7,880 nucleotides of DNA from positions 1 to 7,880 of the forward strand of contig CAZEFW010000258.1 in the NCBI GenBank assembly GCA_964511535.1. The letters run 5' to 3'. Source of the stretch: CAZCFB01 sp964511535 (GTDB taxonomy: Bacteria; Myxococcota_A; Polyangia; GCA-2747355; CAZCFB01). The position numbers and the translations under genes were made by a program. Below the pieces are notes generated by a model. The model saw only the letters and a list, made by a program, of their open reading frames with translations, made no database searches and was not told the DNA's origin. Shown here piece after piece: positions 1-4,093 of the stretch (position 1 is its first letter; every line of letters begins with the position of its first letter).

Positions 1-2
1 TC

Positions 3-206
3 CGCTCACCCGAGGGGCTGCAGCTCGAGCACCTGCCACCGCCGGTGGTGCTGCCACCCAGGCCTGTGGAGGGGCTGATACAGCAGAACAAGGAGCTGGA
101 GCTGTCGATTCACGGCGAGACGGGCCAGCCGACCTGGGACGGGATGGTGCCGGTGGATTACGATACCGCGGTGGAGTGGTTGCTGGAGATCGACGCCACG
201 ACATAG
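3..206 (+). CDS. C-terminal fragment, HNH endonuclease-like (DUF222/13E12 type)
   Basis: Frame 3 is open from the window edge to a TAG at 204-206 and gives 67 residues; the start lies outside the window. Seen: a Pro-rich stretch (about residues 10-21, LPPPVVLPPRP), then a tail with TGQPTWDGMVPVDYDTAVEWLL. High G+C at third codon positions supports this frame over the other two. From memory, DUF222-containing HNH endonucleases of the 13E12 repeat family end with a similar pattern (TG-x-P-x-W-x-G ... DY-x-x-AV-x-x-LL), which is the only basis for the name. The HNH catalytic residues would lie upstream and cannot be seen. Such genes are often multicopy and mobile. A structured non-coding stretch begins one base after the stop. 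The frame is well supported; the family is moderate, and the end of an unrelated transposase is the main alternative. Confidence 0.55.
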   Translation, partial: RSPEGLQLEHLPPPVVLPPRPVEGLIQQNKELELSIHGETGQPTWDGMVPVDYDTAVEWLLEIDATT

Positions 207-567
207 GGGCTGTGGACATGACGCGGCCTGCGGCCGCTTGGATAACGCTTCGCGTTCTCCACATGCCCACAGCCGGGACGGCGGTTTCTTTATTTATTTG
301 TGGGTTTGATTGTGGCTCGGGGCGCGTCTGTGGTGGCTCGTTCCGTTGTGCCCGCTTGCTGTTGGTTTGTGCACAGCCGCTCCGCTTCGCGGGCGCCTGC
401 ACACAAGCCCAACAGGCCCGGGCAAGGGGGCGACCAGGCACAGCGGAACGACAACACGCCAACACCCCAACCCACCTCCGCCCTAATCAGCCCCACGCCA
501 GCGTTTGCACGAGCACAACGAGAAAGCAGAGCACCAACGTCCCGAGCCCCCCACAACACCCAAAACA
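207..567 (+). ncRNA. Candidate structured RNA (or DNA secondary structure) downstream of HNH-like gene
   Basis: No convincing gene lies here. The left half is G/T-rich and the right half C/A-rich because the two pair. Stems read by hand: 208-220 with 262-274 (12 of 13), enclosing hairpins 222-227/231-236 and 242-250/254-262 (8 of 9); 314-324 with 538-548 (11 pairs, one G.U); 338-352 with 437-451 (15 pairs, one G.U); 355-358 with 423-426; 359-371 with 402-415 (13 pairs, one G.U, one bulge), closed by 374-376/397-399, 378-380/393-395 and 382-385/389-392 with a TTC loop; and 502-508 with 513-520. Three of four strand-informative mismatches are G.U on the plus strand; the one in 208-220/262-274 is A.C there. 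A T-rich run (286-299) follows the first domain and could end the HNH-like transcript. I recognise no known RNA family. A mobile-element end is the main alternative. Confidence 0.33.
208..299 (+). terminator. Possible terminator: branched stem-loop followed by T-rich run
   Basis: GGCTGTGGACATG (208-220) pairs with CATGCCCACAGCC (262-274) with one mismatch, and two small hairpins sit inside it, forming a three-way junction directly after the stop at 206. About 12 bases further on comes TTTCTTTATTTATTT (285-299). The distance from stem to T-run is longer than in a canonical intrinsic terminator, so termination here is an inference; the branched shape also resembles hairpins at transposon ends. 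Confidence 0.3.
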
Positions 568-605
568 GGCCGCGACCGGTCGAGCGAAGCGAGACCGGAG
601 CGGCC
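562..605 (-). terminator. Rho-independent terminator of the receiver/ArsR operon
   Basis: Read on the minus strand, the ArsR stop (611) is followed six bases later by GGCCGC-T-CCGGTC, an 11-base loop that can itself pair (GC/GC), then GACCGG-TC-GCGGCC: a 12-bp GC-rich stem with a small asymmetric internal loop. The trailing minus-strand bases are TGTTTT (567-562). Stem strength, distance from the stop and the T-run fit an intrinsic terminator for the minus-strand operon. In the plus direction the stem is followed by no T-run. Confidence 0.65.
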
Positions 606-610
606 AGCCT

Positions 611-934
611 CTACCCGACCCTACACCCCTCCATACAGCTCACCAGCTGGGTCAACCGCGGCTGGGCCAGGCTGTAGAAGGTGAAGCCGTCGCGCTTGGT
701 GCCGGCCACCAGGCTGTTCATGCGCAGGATGCGTAGCTGCTGGCTGACGATGCTCTGCTTGACCTCGAGCTGCTCGGAGATATCGGTGACGTTGCGCGGC
801 CCGCCGCACAGCAGGGCCACGATGCGCAGGCGCACCGGGTGAGCGATGGCCTTCATCATCTCCGCGGTCCACGCTGCCCGCTCCGGGTCGCGGTAGATCG
901 CCGCCCCGGGGGGCGCTTGCAGGTCAGTGGCCAT
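611..934 (-). CDS. ArsR-family winged-helix transcriptional repressor
   Basis: 107 residues from the ATG at 934. An in-frame ATG at 949 would add five residues, but the 934 start has GGAGGG just upstream on the minus strand while 949 has no clear ribosome-binding site. Numbered from the longer start: helix EMMKAIAHPVRLRIVALL (30-47) is the typical ArsR opening; VTDISEQL and KQSIVSQQLRILR (54-76) form the helix-turn-helix; LVAGTKRDGFTFYSL (80-94) is the beta-hairpin wing. Length fits a minimal dimeric ArsR protein. The ELCVCD-type metal site in the recognition-side helix is absent. Cysteines are C48 and a C105/C109 pair in the last helix, so a metal, thiol/redox or non-metal signal is all open. 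The gene overlaps the end of the dual-receiver gene by 11 bases, which implies co-transcription and probable translational coupling. It may autoregulate the shared divergent promoter (inference). Confidence 0.88.
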   Translation of the reverse strand: MATDLQAPPGAAIYRDPERAAWTAEMMKAIAHPVRLRIVALLCGGPRNVTDISEQLEVKQSIVSQQLRILRMNSLVAGTKRDGFTFYSLAQPRLTQLVSCMEGCRVG

Positions 935-2096
935 TGCCCTCCAGCTCATCCGCCAGAAGCCGGATCACGTCCTGGCGCGGCTCGGCGGCGCGGATGCGCA
1001 GATCTCGCACCTGGTGCGCCAGGTGCAAATAGCCGTGCACCGCCAGCCAGGAGGAGAAGTCGAAGTGCAGCGCGTGGTACTCGAACACCACGTCGGGCAC
1101 TGTCTTGATCAGCTGGTGCAGCTCGCGCAGGTTGCGCGCCACGCCGTACCGCTCGCCCGCGGGCCAGCGAAAGACGAACGGCCCGAAGCCGCAGAACTCC
1201 AGCAGGAAGTGGTCGAGGCTGGTCAGCAGCTTGGACGAGTCCTTCCAGAAGAACTTGGCCTTCGCCTCGTTGACCGCCTTCTTGTTGTCCTTCTCCCGGC
1301 TGTGCACCGCCACCGGCAGGTGGCCGTTGATGGAGCGCGCGCGGTACAGCAGGCGCAGCCCGGCGTCCCCGCGCAGCTTCTCCCCCACCGGGAAGCGCAT
1401 GTCGGTGATCAGCGCCATCACCTGCATCTGGTAGTCGTAGAGCACCTCGCAGGCGTCCTCGAAGTTGCGCCGCAGCAGCACCAGCGGCCGGCTGTCGATG
1501 ATGGCCCAGGGCGACGACGGCCGCCGCGACCGCGGCAGCAGCTCGATGGAGCTCTCCCGGATCCGCTCGTAGAGCATCGGCACGAAGTGGCTGTAGAAGT
1601 TCGGCTCGTCCTCCACCAGCAGGATCACCAGCGAGTGCTGGTCCCGGGCCAGCGAGGGCGCGTTGATCTCGTCCTCCTTCAGCTTCACCAGCGCGCGCAG
1701 CAGCTCCGGCGCCCCGTACCAGATGAACAGGTCAGGGATCTGCTCGTCGCCGGTCTGCGCCGTGGAGCCGCCGAGGTCCGTGTTGCTGGTGATCACCGTC
1801 GTGGGCAGGTCGGGGTAGAGCCGCCCGACCTTGGCTGCCAGCTCGGTCCCCGGCATGTCGGGCAACATGATGTCGATGATCACCATGTCGAACCCGCCCT
1901 CCTCCAGCCGGCGCAGGGCCTTCTTGCCCGAGCGCACCAGTTCGAAGCTCGGCGCGTCCTCGGGCGAGGCCTGCCCCTCTGCACGGAAGCCGGCGTCCTC
2001 CAGCAAAAACGCGTCGTACGGGTTTCCGACCAGCAGCAAGGTGCTGATGCGATGCCGCGTGGTGGGCGGCGGTGCTTGTTGCCCTGGATCGCTCAT
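924..2096 (-). CDS. Dual-receiver response regulator partner of PEP/pyruvate-binding protein
   Basis: 390 residues, ATG at 2096, stop at 924-926. Receiver 1 (about 17-145): expected phosphoacceptor D75 in MVIIDIMLPDMPG and T103, but the N-terminal acidic pair reads G24-N25 and the conserved Lys after the fifth strand is missing (LFIWYGAPELL). Receiver 2 (about 155-300): E162/D163 in ILLVEDEP, D232 in ALITDMRF, S266, and K285 in FFWKDSS, a complete phosphorylation pocket. A C-terminal segment (about 302-365, from FGFGPFVFRWPAGERYGV to SSWLAVHGYL) is not a DNA-binding domain. From memory, a Bacteroidetes PEP synthase-like protein begins with two receivers and this same segment before its PPDK_N domain; here that domain is encoded by the divergent neighbour at 2180. 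Likely role: cytoplasmic phospho-signalling module controlling that partner through protein contact. No histidine kinase lies in the window. ArsR follows with overlap. Confidence 0.82.
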   Translation of the reverse strand: MSDPGQQAPPPTTRHRISTLLLVGNPYDAFLLEDAGFRAEGQASPEDAPSFELVRSGKKALRRLEEGGFDMVIIDIMLPDMPGTELAAKVGRLYPDLPTTVITSNTDLGGSTAQTGDEQIPDLFIWYGAPELLRALVKLKEDEINAPSLARDQHSLVILLVEDEPNFYSHFVPMLYERIRESSIELLPRSRRPSSPWAIIDSRPLVLLRRNFEDACEVLYDYQMQVMALITDMRFPVGEKLRGDAGLRLLYRARSINGHLPVAVHSREKDNKKAVNEAKAKFFWKDSSKLLTSLDHFLLEFCGFGPFVFRWPAGERYGVARNLRELHQLIKTVPDVVFEYHALHFDFSSWLAVHGYLHLAHQVRDLRIRAAEPRQDVIRLLADELEGNGH

Positions 2097-2107
2097 GGCA
2101 TTGATGG

Positions 2108-2136
2108 TGGACGGCTCATCGGCCCAACATTATAAC
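2108..2136 (+). promoter_or_regulatory. Sigma70-like promoter for the PEP/pyruvate-binding gene
   Basis: TGGACG (2108-2113, 4 of 6 to TTGACA) and TATAAC (2131-2136, 5 of 6 to TATAAT) are separated by 17 bases. The predicted start near 2143 leaves a leader of roughly 37 bases before the GTG at 2180. It lies in an otherwise GC-rich region, so the TATAAC stands out. Promoter calls by eye in such genomes are uncertain. Confidence 0.5.
2129..2134 (-). promoter_or_regulatory. Divergent -10 element for the dual-receiver/ArsR operon
   Basis: On the minus strand 2134-2129 reads TATAAT, a perfect -10, and it overlaps the plus-strand TATAAC by four bases because TTATAA is palindromic. No good -35 is seen 16-18 bases upstream, so activator help or weak use is possible. 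The leader to the ATG at 2096 would be about 25 bases. One polymerase at this site would block the other, which would couple the two transcription units. Confidence 0.4.
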
Positions 2137-2151
2137 CTTCACACACAATAA

Positions 2152-2169
2152 TGCGCGTCGGGGCGCGCA
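2152..2169 (+). promoter_or_regulatory. Perfect inverted repeat abutting the ribosome-binding site
   Basis: TGCGCG (2152-2157), six-base spacer, CGCGCA (2164-2169). The right arm ends on the A of the AGGAG ribosome-binding site (2169-2173), which is six bases before the GTG start at 2180. It could be a hairpin in the leader that limits ribosome access, or a repressor operator, for example for the ArsR protein. ArsR operators are usually longer, so this is only a candidate. Confidence 0.35.
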
Positions 2170-2179
2170 GGAGTTCTGA

Positions 2180-3886
2180 GTGCTAGCGATAAGGCGTATG
2201 GGGCCCGTGGTCAAGCTGGGAGATGGCAACCTCGGCGGAAAGGCGCGGGTTTTGCCGTTCCTGCAGCGGCTGCTTGATGCCAGCGGAATCCAACAGGAGT
2301 TCGCCCCGCACCGCATCGCGGTGCCCGAGACCTGGGTGCTGACCACCCACATCTTCCGGGACTACGTGGCGCGCAACCGCCTGGCCTCCTGCGCGGAGAT
2401 CGACGACGACCGGGAGGTGCGCCGGCGGTTTCTGCGCGGTCACTTCTCCAACAAGGTCAAGGACTCGCTCAAGCTGTTCCTGGAGACGCACAAGCTGCCC
2501 CTGGCGGTGCGCAGCTCCGCCCTGAGCGAGGACACCTACCACCACGCCACCGCCGGGCTGTTCGAGACCCACTTCACGCCGAACCAGGGCCGCGAGCGCT
2601 TCCGGCAGCTGCTCGAGGCGATCAAGCTGGTGATGGCCAGCGCCTACTTCAACGACGTGGCGCGCTACATGCGCACCCACTCCATCCCGCGCGAGGACGA
2701 GGAGATGGCCGTGGCCCTGGAGTCGGTGGTGGGGCAGGTCCGCGGCGACTACTACTACCCGCTGCTGGCCGGGGTGGGCCAGTCGATCAACTATTTCCCG
2801 GTGGGGCAGATGACCCCCGACGACGGCGTGGCCACGGTGGTCATGGGCCTCGGGAGCCGGGCGGTGGCCGGGCAGGACGGCATGCGCTTCTGCCCCAGCT
2901 TCCCCATGGTGCGACCCCACTTCCAGTCCGCCGAGGACATCCTGGATGTGAGCCAGCAGGTCATCGACGCCGTGGACATGCGGGCCGCAGGGGTGCGGCT
3001 CACCGGCGAGATCACAGACACCATCGCGCGGGTCCCAATCGAGGAGACCGAGGACCACGGCACCCTGGCGGAGGTGGGATCGGTCTACGACCGCGAGAAC
3101 AGCATCTTCTACGACAACCTGTTCCGCGACGGCGAGCGGGTGGTGACGTTCAACCGGCTGCTGCGCGAGAGCAGCTTCCCGCTGCCGAGCATGCTCAACC
3201 GGCTGTTTCAGATCGTCAGCGACGGCTTTGGCTACCCGGTGGAGATCGAGTTCGCGCTGAACCTGCTCAAGGACCGGGCCGGCGAGCGGCGCTGCAACCT
3301 GATGCTGCTGCAGGCGCGCCCCCTGCCCGCCCTGCGCAGCGAGACCGCCGTGGCCATCCCGGACGTCCCCCCCGAGCGTGTGCTGGCTCGCACCGACAAC
3401 GTGCTGGGCCACGGCGCCGTGGACGACATCATCGACATCGTGTTCGTGGACCCGGAGCACTTCAGCCTCGAGGTGAGCGACGCCATGGCCGAGGAGGTGG
3501 CGGCCCTGAATCAGCGCCTGCGCGATGCTGACCGGCGCTACTTGCTGCTCGGCCCCGGGCGCTGGGGTTCGTGCAACAAGGCGGTGGGCCTGCCGGTGAC
3601 CTTCGCCCAGATCGACCAGGCGCTGCTGGTGGCCGAGATAAGCACAAAGCGCCTGAGCGTGGAGCCGTCCCAGGGCACGCACTTCTTCCACAACATGGTC
3701 TCGCGGGATCTGTTCTTCATGACCCTCGACACCCGGCGGGACCATATACTCGACCTGCAGTGGCTGCAGGACCAGCCCGGCGCCGGCGGCACCGAGCGGG
3801 TCAAGCACATCGTGGTGAAGCAGGGGATGTCCATCCGCGTGGACGCGCGCAAACGCACAGGGATCGTCTACCGGGCGGAGGAGTAG
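2180..3886 (+). CDS. PEP/pyruvate-binding (PPDK_N, ATP-grasp-like) domain protein, stand-alone
   Basis: 568 residues from GTG at 2180, chosen because AGGAG lies six bases upstream and the conserved KLGDGNLGGKA motif begins at residue 12. Seen: Gly-rich loop GDGNLGGK (14-21); the nucleotide-binding signature VRSSALSEDTYHHATAGLFET (110-130), matching the VRSSAxxEDxxxxxFAG motif of PEP synthase and pyruvate phosphate dikinase; LGPGRWGS (457-464); SQGTHFF (497-503). A full PEP synthase is about 790 residues, with a phosphohistidine swivel domain and a C-terminal PEP/pyruvate barrel. I see neither, so complete synthesis of PEP from pyruvate is unlikely. ATP or nucleotide binding is well supported; the phosphate acceptor is unknown. 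No signal peptide, so cytoplasmic. Expressed divergently from the dual-receiver gene, its presumed partner, since homologues of both are, from memory, fused in Bacteroidetes. The domain call is sure, the function is not. Confidence 0.88.
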   Translation: MLAIRRMGPVVKLGDGNLGGKARVLPFLQRLLDASGIQQEFAPHRIAVPETWVLTTHIFRDYVARNRLASCAEIDDDREVRRRFLRGHFSNKVKDSLKLFLETHKLPLAVRSSALSEDTYHHATAGLFETHFTPNQGRERFRQLLEAIKLVMASAYFNDVARYMRTHSIPREDEEMAVALESVVGQVRGDYYYPLLAGVGQSINYFPVGQMTPDDGVATVVMGLGSRAVAGQDGMRFCPSFPMVRPHFQSAEDILDVSQQVIDAVDMRAAGVRLTGEITDTIARVPIEETEDHGTLAEVGSVYDRENSIFYDNLFRDGERVVTFNRLLRESSFPLPSMLNRLFQIVSDGFGYPVEIEFALNLLKDRAGERRCNLMLLQARPLPALRSETAVAIPDVPPERVLARTDNVLGHGAVDDIIDIVFVDPEHFSLEVSDAMAEEVAALNQRLRDADRRYLLLGPGRWGSCNKAVGLPVTFAQIDQALLVAEISTKRLSVEPSQGTHFFHNMVSRDLFFMTLDTRRDHILDLQWLQDQPGAGGTERVKHIVVKQGMSIRVDARKRTGIVYRAEE

Positions 3887-3899
3887 GGGTCGACCAACG

Positions 3900-4023
3900 G
3901 TAGAAGAGGCGTCTCGCCGCTTGTCCGGCTGTAGAAGCGGCGTCTCGCCGCTTGTCCGGCTGTAGAAGCGGCGTCTCGCCGCTTGCCCCGCAGTAGAAGA
4001 GGCGTCTCGCCGCTTGTCCGGCG
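3900..4023 (+). repeat. Four tandem 31-bp GTAG-hairpin (REP-like) units
   Basis: Units start at 3900, 3931, 3962 and 3993 with exactly 31-base period and no spacer. Each has GTAG-A, then a stem: AGCGGCG-TCT-CGCCGCT (7 bp, perfect) in units 2 and 3, or AGAGGCG-TCT-CGCCGCT (one A.G mismatch) in units 1 and 4, then a 9-base tail TGTCCGGCT (TGCCCCGCA in unit 3, TGTCCGGCG in unit 4). GTAG followed by a palindrome is the hallmark of REP sequences handled by RAYT (REP-associated tyrosine) transposases. No such transposase is in the window. The units are head to tail, not the inverted pairs typical of REPINs. They lie 14 bases after the stop of the PEP/pyruvate-binding gene and may end or stabilise its transcript. 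This also makes the stretch's antisense reading frames spurious. Confidence 0.85.
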
Positions 4024-4033
4024 CCACCTCCCC

Positions 4034-4062
4034 TCGACGGCGCGGCCCGGAGGCCTGATACT
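4034..4062 (+). promoter_or_regulatory. Weak candidate promoter for the large lipoprotein gene
   Basis: TCGACG (4034-4039) and GATACT (4057-4062) are each 4 of 6 to the -35 and -10 consensus and are spaced by 17 bases, between the repeat array and the start codon at 4094. The ribosome-binding site GGGAG (4083-4087) lies six bases before that ATG. Matches this weak occur by chance. Confidence 0.25.
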
Positions 4063-4093
4063 GGATCGGTAACCCACAACCCGGGAGCCGATC

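Noticed and set aside
176..736. Long plus-strand open frames at 176-736 and 300-677
   Set aside because: They run through the structured non-coding stretch and into the antisense of the ArsR gene, have no recognisable protein features and no ribosome-binding site.
935..949. Five-residue longer ArsR start (ATG at 949)
   Set aside because: No ribosome-binding site upstream, while the ATG at 934 has GGAGGG; still possible.
927..2135. 402-codon plus-strand frame opposite the dual-receiver gene
   Set aside because: Low-complexity Arg/Gln/Val/His-rich product typical of the antisense of GC-rich coding; the minus strand has clear receiver motifs.
2180..3886. Functional PEP synthase (ppsA) or pyruvate phosphate dikinase
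   Set aside because: Too short and missing the phosphohistidine and PEP-binding barrel domains.
3900..4023. CRISPR array
   Set aside because: The 31-base units are directly adjacent with no unique spacers, and no cas gene is present.
2183..4027. 614-codon minus-strand frame opposite the PPDK_N gene
   Set aside because: Antisense shadow; its N-terminus is simply the translated REP-like array.
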